DNA of 64,000 bases from Serilophus lunatus (lineage: Eukaryota > Chordata > Aves > Passeriformes > Eurylaimidae): positions 162,374 through 226,373 of the forward strand of contig VXBA01001490.1 of assembly GCA_013399895.1 (NCBI GenBank), given 5' to 3'. The position numbers were made by a program, and so were the translations under genes. This document shows, piece after piece, positions 37,691 to 52,200 of the stretch. Under the pieces are notes generated by a model. The model saw only the letters and a program-made list of their open reading frames with translations. It did not search any database and was not told the origin of the DNA. The stretch's first letter is position 1. Each line of letters begins with the position of its first letter.

Positions 37691-40600
37691 AGTGCTGCCA
37701 GTTGTTCAGACTCCCCAGAAAAGTTCCCATAATTCTGTCCTATCTGCATTGTTTTATACACCTCTTCCAGCGCTGCTTTGCTGCTTACAGAGTCTCGAAT
37801 GGTGCAGTTGTGTGTTTGAAAAACAGTTGCCTTATCTGATTAGTTGTGATCATGCAAACAGACTTCCAAGACATGCAATGTTTTTTTGAAAAAGAATGGT
37901 ATGTGACATTAAATAACACAGGAAGATTTCATTATAGAAGCAATCATGTCACTAACTGTGAGCCATAAAATTATGCCGCATGTTGCCTTCCTTTGGGCAA
38001 AAGGTGCGTACCTTTTTTTCACTACGTTATAGCTTTTCTTCTTCTCTTCTTTTTTTATGTATGTCCCAAATTTTGGCCAACATTTCTACTTTTCTTACAA
38101 TTCTGACATCTCAACTATATATGATCTATTGCTGAGTGTGTAATGAGAGTCAAGTTTGCCAACACAGTTACTCCATTATCTAAGTCATTGCTCCATAAAG
38201 TGCTTTGAGATACCTTGAATATGAAAGGCCATATATCTATAAAAATTCTATTCTATTCTGCATGGTCCCCAAGCAATGCCAATACATATTCAATGTTCTG
38301 GGGGATAGGAAGAAAATGGGAGGAGGAGAGGACAAAACCCATTTTTAACTGTATTACACAAGTCTTTCTTCTCTATGAAACTATTTTGGGATGTTTGACA
38401 TTCACTCTTGAAATAGTTTCATTAGAGCTATAACTCCGTAATGAAATATGGTGAAGAACTTTTAAGTAACAAGAGTTAGGACTGCTATCAAAACAACAGT
38501 GTAATTTTTTTTTAGAGCTAGAGCTAAAATTAAAAGTCGTATTCTAAACTTTGGGTTCATGCGTGTCATATTTATTGTACTACCATAACATTTCAAAGGT
38601 ACTGAGTAGCTCCTTTAACTCTTCCAGAATATTGCTAAAGTCTGGAAGAATTCACACTAATCTCTTCTTTTGATCTCTTTGATCACCTCGTTGTGGCATA
38701 TTGAAGTGGAATTGTGTTTGCTTTCAATGAATCTTAAGGCTGTTATTGGTTCTTTAAAAATATTTTGTGGGTGGTGGGTTGTAGACACACAGGACGGATG
38801 GTCTGCAAGCCTTCCTGGTTAACATTCTTTAGTTTCATACACAAACTAGAAGAATGTGAGATGTTTCACCTTCTAAAAAAGAATATATGACCATAAAGGA
38901 GATAATATCTTTGCATGCAAAAAAAATACTTTGGTATATTAAGGCTGCTTCAGCATTTCAAAATATGGATGATTAAGTGAACTTCAGTAAATAACATGAT
39001 CCTCCTGAGGATGAAATGGCTGGAAAACTCTTTAAGATCTAGAATAATATTTTGGCATTAATGTGTCTGGAAAGGCCAGAATCAGGATATGCAGTATGCA
39101 GCAAAGTTCAAAAATTGGAAGAAAAGTAGCTTTTTGAAGGAAGTTGCTTTGTTTGAAGAATTGATTAAAGGTGCTATTAAACTGCTGTCAGAACATGATC
39201 TTGTCCTAATCGCTTCAGTGTCTGGATCACAAGTTTTTTTCTGGAAAGAAGAGCCATGCACATGATTTCGGATTTTGTGTTATATGCTGTGAATGTATTT
39301 GGATCAAGACTTACACTATGATATGGTTCAACATTTGGCTTCAGATAAAAATATATCATATAGTTATGATTTTTCTCTGTCTACTTCTTCCACACCTACT
39401 TGAAAACTGGTCTCTAGTATTTGTATCCTGTGATTCCACCAAACTTGTTCTCTTCTTATGGGTTACCTGATGGATATTGCATTACACAAAAGCAGACATC
39501 TATCTTGAATCGCATTAATTGTAAGCTGAATGGATGGCTGCACTCCTTCAGTATTCTGTTTTTAATATTGTCATGGGTGTCATCTCTGTTTCCAGCTTTT
39601 TGGGTTTATTGCACTTTTAGTTTCTGTAATTTTCTTGAAATGCAGAAGGTAGAGTTATGCTGTGATGAATGAGTCAGGGAGCCTATATCTCAGACAGCAG
39701 TTTGTTCAAAGATTGACCATTGAATGTAAAGTATGCAAGGCTAAGAACAGTTTTGATATGATCCATTGTTGAATGTGCAGTGATTCATTTTCTTTTTCTA
39801 AATATGCTATCTTTGCTGTAGTTCTACCATTTGTCACATTTTTCTATTAATAAGTACCCAGAAGGACAAAAGCATGAGCAGGTTTTTTAAAGTTCAGTAT
39901 AAAATAAATTAATATAAAAGAAATATCTTCTTGACATAACAGAACACACACCTGACAGCAAAACACATAAATTAGCAGCTTCTGAGATAGTTTCTGCAAA
40001 ATGATAGCACATGGAAAGCTTTTCCAAAAGGTGTTATTGAGAGCTGAATGGGAATTTCATGAGCATTTGGGAATATTTGGCTCTCATCTCAGGTTATTTT
40101 ATTCATAGTTCTGTCTGTGATGAAGTATATGACTATATTTATAGGGACATCATATTTAAACCTAGGTACTGCTGCAAGTCTCAGAAAAAAGTAGGTAAAC
40201 ATTTATTTTATATTGCCTCTCTTCAGCAAAGTTATAAACATATGATAAAAGTTAATTACATGTTTATATTCTTTTCTGAATGGAGGGCATAGTAGTCTGA
40301 GTTCTTAAACAAATGTATGGCTGTATTTTTATATGGCTGTTGGCTGTGAGGTTCATGACCAAGTTGCTCAAAGAATTTGTGATCTTGAAATACTGCAACA
40401 TACTGGAATCTGCAGGCTTTAAAATAAAGGAAAAGAAGAACTTGTTTTATCCTACTAGAGCAAAGCCTCCTTACTGCTGATTCCACTGTGAAGATCGTGA
40501 GGGTATTGGTTATTCAGGCAATGATAGTGCTGGATTAAAAACAAGCCAGGTTGGTAGAGATCCAGGGTAAAGAGTGCTAGCTGAGAAAAAATGAAAAGGT

Positions 40601-42089
40601 AAGCACATATGGCTGAACAGCTGCTTTCAAATTTATAAAATATCTTCTTTAATCCCTGCAGCTTTCTTGGCTTTTTCCTCCTAATTCTGTTTCTTTACAG
40701 AAAACACTGTGAAAATCATTCCCTTTTTTTATTGTAATTTTCCCCCCAAATTTAATCACTTCCATTTCAATTTTATAGTTTTGAGTTTCACCAGAATACT
40801 CCAAATGCAGAAGTAAATACTTCTACAGAAGTTAAACAGAGCTTTAACTCGTAAAATGGATAGAGTGAAAAAGAAGAAGAATTGTTCTATAGCAAGTCAA
40901 ATTATTTATTCTTTTACGGTGGTATGATTTTTTTTTTCTTGCTGCTTTTAGTGCAGCAAACCTCAAACTGAATTTAAATGCATGATTTTATACATATGAT
41001 TTTATATACAATTTTCTTTTTTATATACAATTTTCTTGTCTCTGTCTTAGAACAGTAGTTTTTAACAGCACTAACTTTCTCTACTTTGCCTTGAAATTCT
41101 CAAAGCACGTTTATGACATTAACTTATTAAATTTAATAATACACCTATTCTAATTTTCAGCCATGAAATACAGTGCTTATTGCTGAAATGCTCATACAAT
41201 ACAAGGAGTGGAGGACAGAATAGAGATTAAATCTGGGGGAGGGTCTGCTGTTCATCATAGTCTTAACCCACTAAAACTTTTATATAGTTCAATTTTTATA
41301 GGAAATATTTACAACTTTGTTATCTATCTCTACAACAGAACTTTATTTTTCTTCTGGTATACTCATTTTTATTTTGATTCTTATTAGCTATGGGAACTGT
41401 AAGTCAAATGAAAGATCTAACAGTTTTTCCAAGAAAAAGGTTGTGTTTCAGAAATTGTTTTTCTTTTCAGCTTTTCAATAAATGCATTTATTTCAGATGA
41501 CATTTTAAAGAACAATAAGTTTTTCAAGATTTTTCTCTGAAAGTGGGTTTTTTTTGAGTCGTTCAACAAAATTCATGGGAGAAATGTCAAACTCCTGCTT
41601 TTATTTTCAAATTTAGATGGGGATGTTTTTGACTGAGTTGTGTTTTAATATTAATTTGCTTTACTGCCTCTTGAAAAGAAACAAAACTCAAAATATTGGC
41701 CAAACCACAACTTTGTGTGTCAAGAATACTCTGTAAGCCCAGACACAGATACTGGTTTGGATATGGGAAGCAGTACAGTTGTATCATGATGATGTTTCAC
41801 TCGGCCTTCGGCTGCTTGTGTTTACGGAGTCATTGATTTGAGCTTACTAGAAGTGTTTTGTCACAGTCCAGCACTATGCCACTTGGACATGGGTATAGAC
41901 TTCTGTATCCCATTTTTTAAAAAATTGGTTAGATATTTTTTGCCAGACTTTACAAATATAACTCAAAACTTCCTGGTAAAACAGATAGAGACTCACTGAG
42001 ACTGCTATTGACTTCATTCATACTTAAAGAAATCTGTCATGGTTTGTAACTGATGTTAAAGAGAAAGAAGTTCCAGTTAGGCGGCTTTT
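37691..42089. other. Non-coding stretch
   Basis: No credible gene. Only a short direct repeat at 41,002-41,037 stands out. Confidence 0.55.
41002..41037. repeat. 17-bp direct repeat
   Basis: TTATATACAATTTTCTT occurs at 41,002-41,018 and again at 41,021-41,037. Confidence 0.85.
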
Positions 42090-42296
42090 TTGCTCCTAAA
42101 TACCTTTAATACTTGCACTATTGTCCTTAGAACCAGTAAACTACTTCAGGATGAGAAGTCCTTTCAGCATTTAAGGCTTGTAATTGTTTAAAAGGTATTT
42201 GGACAATGCTCTTAATAACATGCTTTAGCTTTTGATCAGCCCTGAAATAATCAGGCAGTTGGACTAGATGATCATTGTAGGTCCCTGTTATTATCC
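42090..42296 (+). mobile_element. CR1 LINE 3'-end fragment
   Basis: The blocks 'gtatttggacaatgctctta', 'ataacatgctttagcttttg' and 'cagttggactagatgatcat' match the 3' end of a CR1 subfamily in plus orientation. The usual ATTCTRTG tail is replaced by the ATT/GTT-rich microsatellite that follows. Confidence 0.82.
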
Positions 42297-42352
42297 TATT
42301 ATTGTTATTGTTATTATTATTGTTATTGTTATTACTTTATTATTATTATTGC
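42289..42352. repeat. Microsatellite of mixed ATT/ATTGTT units
   Basis: Repeated TTATTG and TTATTA units starting exactly where the CR1 3' end stops, so it probably grew from the LINE tail. Confidence 0.88.
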
Positions 42353-42779
42353 TATATGGTAAATATTATATGAATGCAGTATCAGAAATAAATGGAAAGG
42401 TCATTCTTTTATAAACAAACAAGAACAAATAACTTTCAGGTTTGTTTCCTTTTATGTCATAGTCTTGAATGCGTGTTTTACTATAGAAGGCCTGCATAAT
42501 CTTAGTTTGACAGTACAAGTATATTTTGCAGAGGGGGAAAAAATCTCCAGAGTTGTGACCACATCTACATTTGGCAGCTCAGTAGATATATATTTTTCTA
42601 TTTTCTGTCAGCACATGGGAGTTTAATAGCTTACCTGTAGAACAGGAAGTTTAGATCTGGTCTTTAAAGACCTATGTCCTATTCCAGAGGAGACCTCTAT
42701 CATTATTCCAGCTACGCTGACAACACGGAACACACTGTCAAAGTCCTCTAGGTAATACCCTTATTACATATGTCATTAG
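42353..42779. other. Non-coding stretch
   Basis: Nothing recognised. Confidence 0.55.
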
Positions 42780-43520
42780 AGGACGTTTGCCATATCTGCT
42801 TTAACACTGCAGACATTTTAAGTAGGTTATTCCATCACTTTGCCATTTTGATTATGACAACAAAATGACACCATATTGAAATGGATTTTGGAAAGAAAGG
42901 CTAACTGTCCAAAGAGGTCCATGCTCATTCTAATTAAAATTGGCTTAGGTGGCACAACCTTCATAATTCAGACTATGGCTATGAAGGATATGCATGTTGA
43001 AAGCGCTCTTTGCTCATTAGTGCTATTTCTGTCAGACACTGCTACCTGCTCTTTTCTTAATGAATGCTAAGCCATCTCTTTAGAAGATTGTGCTGCTTCC
43101 CTGAACTGAGGGAACTGTCTTATTTCCTCCCAAGTTCGTTGAGAGTAAAATCGGGGAGTCACCTCTATGACATTTCCCAACCTCTGTACTTATTTATCTC
43201 TTTGAGACCCTGCGCTCCAGAGATATCACTGTCTTAATTAAGAAGAAGGATGTGACCATGGTAAATTGACTGATTTCATTGATTAAGGACTAGCTGTACA
43301 AGTAACATTGATTTTAACAGTGGGTCTACATAAATGTAATTGTTCGAACATGGGGCTGCATAATTATGGTGATGTACGAGAATAGTTGGTTTGTCCTTTT
43401 CAACCTTCACTAACATTCTTTTGCATGGTAATGTACCTCGTTCAATTAGCAGAAATCTTAAATGTTACAAAATGTCTTTTGTGAAGGCACACAGTAATCA
43501 TTATAGTCTAATATAAGCAT
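42780..43520. promoter_or_regulatory. Possible conserved non-coding element
   Basis: About 740 bases with no recognisable repeat and little homopolymer, in contrast to flanks rich in microsatellite and poly(T). It contains TAAT and ATGCAT/ATTAGC-like cores such as 'gcataattatggtgatgta' and 'ttgcatggtaatgtacctc'. The 64-codon frame at 42,876-43,070 is not convincing as coding. Visual judgement only. Confidence 0.2.
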
Positions 43521-46500
43521 CAGACAGATACATCTCTTTCTTTTCATTTCTTTGTTTCGAGATTTTTCTCCCCTACCCTCTTATTTTTTTTTTAATTTTT
43601 TTTTTTAATTTCAGTTCTTAGGAGTACTCATACACACATAAATGTAAAAAACAAGTGGGAGAAAGATCCTTACTTGCTCTATCAGATTCATAAAATATAT
43701 GCTTTTGAGATGGAACCCACATAGCTAATTCATGATTAAGGACAATCTGTTTTCTTCTTTCTACACTTCAGATTCCTTTGGGTCATGCTGAACATACTCT
43801 CTATCTACCCACCAGCTTCATCAGCCCTACCTCGAGTGGAAAAATTGCATTTTTCCCCTAGTGTGGACAAATCCCATGTCTTTTTTGGAATTAACCATCA
43901 AACTCTGTATCTCATCTCCATGTTCCTCTAAGAACTGTATATGCTTGACTACCTATCTCTGATATTCCTTTTTGTGAGGAATTGCTAAGTCTTCAGCGCA
44001 TGCCTTACTTTTCATGGGAGTCAGTTAGCAGAAACTAGAGAGCCAGAAATTTAGGCAAGAAAGTAGAAAGCAGCTCAAGACCTGAAGTTTTAATTGCTGA
44101 AATAAATATGTGGACCACTTTCAGAGTATAGGACAAATTATTTTTTGTGATATATTCTCTAGACAGAGCAGAAGTCCATGGGGCAATAGATTGTTAAGTC
44201 TTTCGGGCAGGAACTGTGTCTTGGCACTGTGTTTATATGAGTAGTGAATAATTCTTGGTAAGAAGTAATAACTTAGTTTTGTAAGGTTGTTTATTTGCTC
44301 AAAAAGTGTGGCAATCTGAGTCATAGAGCTGAATCACTGGCTTCACTTCTTTAATGTTTTAATGTCTATTTTCAGTAAACACAAATCTAGGAATTTTGGC
44401 ATTCTCGGATGAGTTTACCATTTTGATGCTGCTTATAACTGGAAGATACAGATACGCTTGTAACTTTGGTACAATAAATAATATGGTTTGATATAGGAGA
44501 TCCATGTATTAATATTTTGTTTAGCATCCAAATTCAATGGGAAGTGTAGAGTACCCCAGAATAGGAGTTCAAGTTGGCACCATTGCTCCTATTCAGGCAG
44601 ACTGGGGAGTGGAGCCCGGGTGCAACTCTACGAGCTGAGGTCTGGCAAAAAGTCACTACTTTCTCCCTTTTGCCTTGTTGCACACATCAAATGCAGAAGT
44701 TTTTCCCTCTTCACCACCTCAGAGCCCAAGAAGTCAAGTAGACCCCTAGAGGATATAGACAAATGGTTAAAAAATGTGTCCAGCCTGTCCTGAAAAATAT
44801 TTCTGTTGATGTGTATTTTCCAGTTGATCACTGCGTAAGTTGTCACACATACCGAATTTGCTGTTTGCTGGCCACTTCAGATAATTCTTGCGGTCACTGT
44901 ATGGCAGGTGCCCTTGAAAAGTTTCATTTACCTTTTTTTCCCTTCTACGAAATGCATCAATATTTATTCTCTATATCTGCAGTAGGAAACACTTTGGATA
45001 ATCAGTCTCTTCCATACTATCAAAAAGAGGCAAAACCTGTCCTTGCTGTATGTGTGCATGAGTACATGATATATCTAAATGAGAATGAAAGCCCTCCAGC
45101 AATCAAGTATGCACACAAGTTAAGAGAAGTGACACCAATACACACACTTCAGCACATATACATGCATACGCACAAAAAAATCATATCCTGGATTTAAAAG
45201 GCTTCAAGATTAAAGGCCCAAGGGGCTTAAAACTTAAAGAAATATTTCTTCCACCTCATTGTATATTCATGAGTGAGTATTTTGGCAAGCAGACTGAGCA
45301 AAATAGCTTACAGAATTATGGAAGGAAGATTATTGTTGATTCCTGTGTGCCACAACAGTGCTTTCACAGAGAGAAAAGAAAATGTAAATAATCATCCAAA
45401 TGACTGCATTGATACTGGGTAGCTCTGAGTGCCCTATCCAGTTCAGATCTTGTTAAAAATTCTTGATCCATGTAAGCTGCAAAACTCTGAAAAGGGTACT
45501 CAAGCCACCAGCCTCTTCCAGAGACAGGTGGAAAGGTAAGAAGGAAAACCTGTCGTGAGCAACATGATGTTTTAAAGGCAGATTTCCCACAGCTTTTCTC
45601 TGCTGCTTTTTGTTTGGTCCAGACTTAAAGCTGCCACCAGTCATCAGGGGTTTATGTAAGGTTCTCATATATTCTATTAAATTTGCTATTAATTACTGTG
45701 CAAGATGAAGATTTGCCAGAGGCCAGTTTTAATCTCCAGGGTTTTAATTTTTTATGACCAACCATCACTGCTGTGCTGGTTACTCATCTGGAGCCAAGGC
45801 TCTATCATGTCTGAAAACCTTTTTGGGTAGAAAAATATTTTTCCTTGTATCACTTGACAGATGCCATGAATAAATACTATACCAGCGCTCTATATCCCTG
45901 ACTAGCAAGCAAGGCTCAAGAAATTTCAGTGATAAACCTGAGTAATATTAATGAGACAAAAGTAGATTCTAAGAATAATAGGTAAATAATATAATTAAAG
46001 AAACTCACTGAAGAAGTGCAAGAACAAAGCAATTTGCATCTTGTGTACCTTTTACTTAATTTACATAAAAGCTGTGTGAACAACGGATACCTTCTTTAAA
46101 AAAGCAGTTTGCACGCATCCTCTGGTAGCAGACAGACAACTCTGATGACAAAATTACTGCTACCTCTGAAAGCAGAAAGGGTACTTAGCAGTGTGAAAAA
46201 TGTAACAATGCAAAGAATAAAAGTATTGCTACATCCAGAACGTGAGACATACCGGGATTCAGGCATCTCACTCTAGCAGAAAAGTGCCTTGTTTTCTGAT
46301 ATGAGATCACACATTTTGCAGTAAAAAATAGTGGGATTTTTTTCTATAAGCAAATGAGTAGCTCTCACCAAAGTGGAAGCTCAGCTGATGCTCCAGATGA
46401 TACAGGGATAGGTCATATAGAAATATGTACCCATGAAAAAATTGTTACGAATTTCATTCAGAAGACTTATTTTGAGGTTGAAATAATACAGATTTCACAA

Positions 46501-48942
46501 AAGACCCTCCTTCAAAGTTTGGATTTTGTTTGTTGTTTGTTTGTTTGTTTGTTTTTAATGAGGTGACTTAAAAATATCTATATTCTACAGAAATATTTCC
46601 AGTTTGTGCAGAGCCAGGTTTTTCTCCTGTGAGGCTATTTCTCATACAATACAGTTACTCAGATGCAACAGCCTAGCTTTAGAGTTTCATGCTTTCTTTT
46701 CCCTCTCTTTCCTTTTTTCTCTCTCCCTACCATCATGTCTTTGTAGATTATATGCTTTTCCCTTGGAAAAGTAGTGCTTGACTCTTCCTGGGTTGGTTAA
46801 CCATGACCTAGTCCTTCTCTGGGCAGAGAAGATGAACTGGTGAGTCTGTTTTCAAGAACACCAAACCAAACCTGGTTGTCATCTAAGGCACAAGTTCAGT
46901 TGCTGTCTGATCTTTGCAGATACTTTGGATTTTGTGGACTGACAGGGTAACAGGGCATTGCTGTGTACCTTCTGCAAATCAGTGAATGGGACTCAGGGGC
47001 AGCTCAGTAGTTTTTGACACTTGTAAGGTGGAAGTATAAGTTATGATGCCATTTTTTATATTCATTGTTAGTCCTGAGACCAAACTCCTTGCCCTCTGGC
47101 ATTATCAGTGGAGACAGAAGTATCTTAGGAAAACCTGAGGAGAAGGAGGAGAAGATGCACAGACAGAACACAACCTTGCTCTAAGCTGGTGCCTGGCCTG
47201 AGCAACCTTCACCTTTGAAACAGCAAAAGTTTCCTCTCGCTCACATTTATACAGCGGGTCAAAAACACAACAGCCATGTATTTCCCAGTGTGACCTCTGT
47301 ATTTGGAGTAACAGCACAAATTGAATTTCTATTGACAACCTGCAATTACTTCAACAGAAAGGAAAGCATAGCCCAAAACTTCAGGAAGATGCTCATCCCA
47401 CAGGCCATAAGATTAGTATGTGAATGAGTGGAAATATGGCTGTGCGGTATATGTGATGAAAATTCACAACACTTTCACCCCAGAGGAGATTTATGGATCT
47501 GTACTATTCAATACCTTTGTTAAATTTTATCTTACTGATTCCATGTTAAATTAAAATAGCATTATAAATTTTAAACTTAGGCTATTAAAATATTCCTAGT
47601 ATTATATTAGAATCTAAAGATTGAAATTTTGTGAGTTTTAAGTTCTTTTTGTGAGGTTGTTCTCCTGTCTTTAGCTTTTGCAAGGAGGACATTAATATGT
47701 ATAAGAAGTGTTTCTAATCTGTCTCACACCCAACAGGGACTGTGATGGTTTTGTGTGGCACTATAAAACTAAGGCCACAATTAAAAATTCTTACACTTTC
47801 AATTAAATGCTACAGCTTGATCCTTCTGCCACTGATTTTATTAATAATATTTTATTTTGTTTTTCTGGAAATATTCATGCTCATTCTTAAAGCAAGGAAT
47901 ATGAGAATTGTGAGGACAGATCACTGATAGATGACTGCTAGTTGAAGTACTGGAATTCTGAAAAACTCTTTCCATTTCCTAATAACCTCCCATTTTCTCT
48001 TTTAAAGCTCGATTCAGAAACTCCTTTACACAAAAACTTCAAATAAGACTCAACTTTTCAAAAAATACTGCACAGAGAGAAAAGGAGGTTAGTTGTAAAT
48101 TTTTGAATGTATTAGATATGAACTCAATTTTTGTGTGTCAATTGTAGGTCTGTGTACATTAAAAGCTCTTAAAGGGAATCTGATAGAATTCACAAGTAAC
48201 ATGGAGAAATTTACAGATTTTCAGAAGGCGAATTCCTCTTTAATGTACTTTTTATTATTATTTATATGTAGCATATTAATGTAAAATCCTGTAATTTGCA
48301 AGTATTTAATATGCACCCTGACACAGGAAACCCACAATGAAGTTTCATGTTAGTTTGATAAAGTATTTTATATGAGGAAAGAAAGCTTTTTATTCTTTGG
48401 AAATGTTTCAAATACTGACCAGTTTGCACCCCATTATTACTTTGAGAATACTTTTCTCAAAATACCTTTCTTAGAACCCTGTTTTTCTTGCAGATTGGTG
48501 TGTTTTATTGTTGGGGTTTTTTTATTCACTTACATTAGGTTAGTATTTCCAAAGACATACAGAAAAATTCTTGCCCAATGCATCTAAAATTTTGAATTAC
48601 TATTGACAGATGAAAAACAGAATTCAAGAGAATTTTTTTATCTTCAGTCTCATCCATGAAACAGTAGTTTTAGGGATGAACATCCAAAAAGCATCTTATT
48701 TTCTGGATATTTTCCTACATCTGTTTTCATTTCACTGAACTCATAAGTGCATAATAAATGATTAAGACAAATTTCTGATAAACAAACTGGTAATTGTGCT
48801 TCTAAACCATTTCAGGATTTTTGCTCACTTGCTATGAACTTTTTGAAGACGATTAATTCTGCAATGCAAATAAGTTGGATTTGAAAGAAATTCCATATTT
48901 TTCATTTTGATTGGTTTTGTATAAAGTCTAATTTGAGGAAAT
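43521..48942. other. Non-coding stretch
   Basis: The longest frame is 144 codons at 44,763-45,197. It has no recognisable domain, no splice context and a composition like its surroundings. A TTTG microsatellite lies at 46,526-46,555. No RNA gene was recognised. Confidence 0.5.
46526..46555. repeat. (TTTG)n microsatellite
   Basis: About six TTTG units in slightly irregular phase. Confidence 0.88.
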
Positions 48943-49232
48943 TAGTTAAGCCAAACTTGTCTTTACACAAAAGTCACACCACTGTAATTTGAATCGCTTT
49001 ATATATTGATTTTGTTAAACCGATGTGAACACTTGTTTGGACACTCCTAAATTGATTTTGTCCTGGCTTATATTGATTTAGCCTAAGTCAGGAAGGAATT
49101 CACTTAAGATAAATTAATGCAAGTCTGAAATAAAAAGTGCCCGCATAGGGTTTGCATGGGTTTGACAAATTGATTTAAAAATGCACTTTTAATTAAAATG
49201 ATGCAACTTTTTGTAGGCTAAGCCTAACACCA
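48943..49232. mobile_element. Possible old inverted-repeat DNA transposon (MITE-like)
   Basis: The left part at 48,956-48,990 (starting CTTGTCTTTACACAAAAGTC) and the reverse complement of 49,191-49,222 (starting CTTAGCCTACAAAAAGTTGC) are similar over about 32-35 bases with small gaps. The pairing may reach 48,943 and 49,232. The interior repeats an ATTGATTT motif several times and has no open frame. This fits a decayed non-autonomous element about 290 bp long. No target-site duplication was resolved and the family is not identified. Confidence 0.42.
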
Positions 49233-52200
49233 CAGAAAGAAATATTTGGCTTGCAGAAATTACAAGCTCTAATGTGTCCTGAAAAGACCTTAAGTCTAGG
49301 TCAAGGTATTACAACTACAAAGATTTCTATATTGATACATGAAATAGTTTACAGTAACTGTGCAGGTGCATAGATTTTCTCCCCATTCAGGGTAAATTTA
49401 TGTCTTCTTACTACCATAATTTTCTATTTTTTTCCAATTGTTGGTACTGTTTCCAATAAGATTAAATACTATTGTGAAACAAAATCTGATTTCTGAACTT
49501 AAAGATTTTTGTACAGAGATTTTGGCTTTTCAGCTCTCTACTGTCTTTAAGCAAACCCATCTTCAGGACAGCTTCCCTCACATCCAACAAGCACTGATTT
49601 CGGAACAGGGAAACATCACTTGCATATTGGGGACTAATTTCTAATTGAGGCACAGATGTTTGCTGGCTTCATAACTAATGCTGAATTGGTATTGAAAATC
49701 AGTCAGTTTTCATTGTACTCCTAATTGTTGAATTTTTTTGTGCACTTCAATATACAATTACTAATTTTGCCTCAAATCTATTTGTCCAGCAAAGAGGGTC
49801 TAGACATCAGTGCCCTTGCAAAGTAACCCTGAATAATGATTTGGAAAACAGGCTGTAACCTTCATGATGCTGTCTGGAATTGGCAATCAAAATCTGAGAT
49901 TATGCAGAAACCTCTGTCTCAAAATGTGCCTTGTTTGCTGAACTTTTGCCAGATGCAAAGTACAATTTGGGGGAATCTGTGTTACAGATTGTCATGTAGA
50001 AATTGCTCCCATACCCAACTCTCTGATTTCCTCGGAACAGAAAATAACAAAATTACATGTTTTCAGAGACAAGACTATTCATGGGACAGCAGTCATAGCT
50101 GATGTTGGATAAGGCAGCCATGCTTGAGAGATGCTTTACCTTGCATTCAGAGACTGCCCGTGGCAGTTGGCTTGTTTCTCTGGCATTCCTGCTTCTTCCC
50201 TTTGATTGCTCTTCAGTGCATGTGATGCCCTGAATTCCTGAAGTTCAATTCACTTATAAGCCGTGAAACCTTTGCTAATTGTAGATCTGGCAGGGTGAAT
50301 TTGGCATTGCTGAATCAGCCAGCTGTATTTTCCATGGTGGAATTTCTATTATCTACCTAAATGAGGAGCTGAGTCTGGGCAGTGCCCCTTTCTTTCTGTG
50401 TCTCCCATAAGGAGGAAAATAAACAATGGATAACCTTCATCTGCATAGTCATTGTAGTGTTCTATCTTAATCTTTTCTACACACACACAAAAAGTAGTTT
50501 CTTAAACCTTTCCACTTCTTGTTGTTCTTGTTACTCTACATGTCACTATAGCTAACTAACACATCTTTGTTAAAGTCTGGCAGGAAGCTGGTAGCAGTAC
50601 TTTGAAAAGAGTGGGATCATAAATTCCTGTCTCTTATGTAAAGCACTCCTTTCAGAAAGAGATTTACCCTTCTGTTTCTTCAAGTCGTTGACATGTTTTA
50701 TTTGTAATATATTTCTATATCAATGCTTTAGGAGTCATCCCTCATTATGTAGCTGTGTATTTGCTTTCTCTTTCCTAAGAGCTAAAGTTTGTACTTATCC
50801 ATGTTTAATTTCATCTTGGTTTTGTGAATGTTAGAGAGATCTATGGGAAGGTCAAATAGGATGGACAATTGAGGTTAAACTGCTTTATTGTCAAATTTAG
50901 TTTGAGGCACATTTGTGCAATGGAATAGAATACTTGCAGAATATTTATCCCTGTCACACTTGTGTTTTTTCAGCCATTGTTTTTCTAACTGTATTTCAAC
51001 AGTGAAAAACCCTCTTCTGCAGTCTTAAACCCTGGTATGATTACTAATTAAAAAGTTATAATGTAAGAAAAGTAGTTAAGAAAAGTTCACTTACTGGAAG
51101 AGTCATTGGTTCCGTTTCCACTGTCTAAAGAGTATCTGTATGGCTCCAATGACCTTTTGAACTTCATACTGTACATAGTGTACTGTATTGTTCATACTTT
51201 TGTTTATTTTTGTTGTTGTTTAGTAGCACTTTTGCCTTCAAAAGCTACTATTTTACACATATGTAAGTCTTATGGTAAATCTGGGGATTATAATTTTCTC
51301 ATTCTTGACTTTGAGGACTTCTTCAATAGGTTCATCTCTTATTGAAATACAATTTTACCAAAGTTTATTTTCACATAGAACTTTATGATGTGCTTCTTCT
51401 GTAACTATGTTGTAGTTTTGTTTTTACAGAAACACATAGATTCAACAGTTATATTTGCCTTTGTTATGTTTTTTAATTTTTAAATTTTGAACAGCATTAG
51501 CTACCAAAGGCACCACTTGGGACTGATGGTTACCTGTACACATAAAAGACATACAAATTTAGCTACCATCAAGAAAAAAACAAATAAACCCAAAACCATG
51601 AGTTTAGACAATCAATAACAAATAAAACACAATGGAATAAAAAAAGAGAAAGAATTCATAGATGGCTCCTGAATTAGCCATAATGGCTAAAATAACATTG
51701 ATGTTTAGCTTAAAGAAGAACATGAGTTAGTAGACAGTTTATTTAGAGAACATGTCCTATACACAGAGACAAGAAAGGCAACACAGAAAACTGTTTCAGT
51801 AGTCAAATGGAATCCTAGAGTGGGAATGAGTGACATTGGGGTTCAGTAAAAATGCATAGGTAGGAAATGAAGGAAAGAATTTCAGGGAGATGGTTACAGC
51901 TGCAGTGTATGACAAATGACTGTCTCTACATCCAGCTCTGTGCATGTATCTCCATGATTCAAGAAAACAAAATGCAGTCAGGGAGGAGGTCAGGGCATAC
52001 TGCTCACAGGGGTGGAGGTGAAAAAGAAGTCATAATGAGTGCAAAGCTATAGTTAATGATGTAAACATAAATATATAACAAAAAAACGTCCTTAGAATAC
52101 ACAAACAATACCAGTACCTGCTGGTATATCTTGTCTTTCCTTGAATATTGCAGCACACTATCTTGGAAGAAAACATTTGGCCCGTTTTTAAGTTTTCATG

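Noticed and set aside
44763..45197. 144-codon plus-strand open frame
   Set aside because: Longest frame outside the LTRs and pol, but no domain, motif or splice context is recognisable and its composition equals the flanks. A chance frame is the simpler reading.
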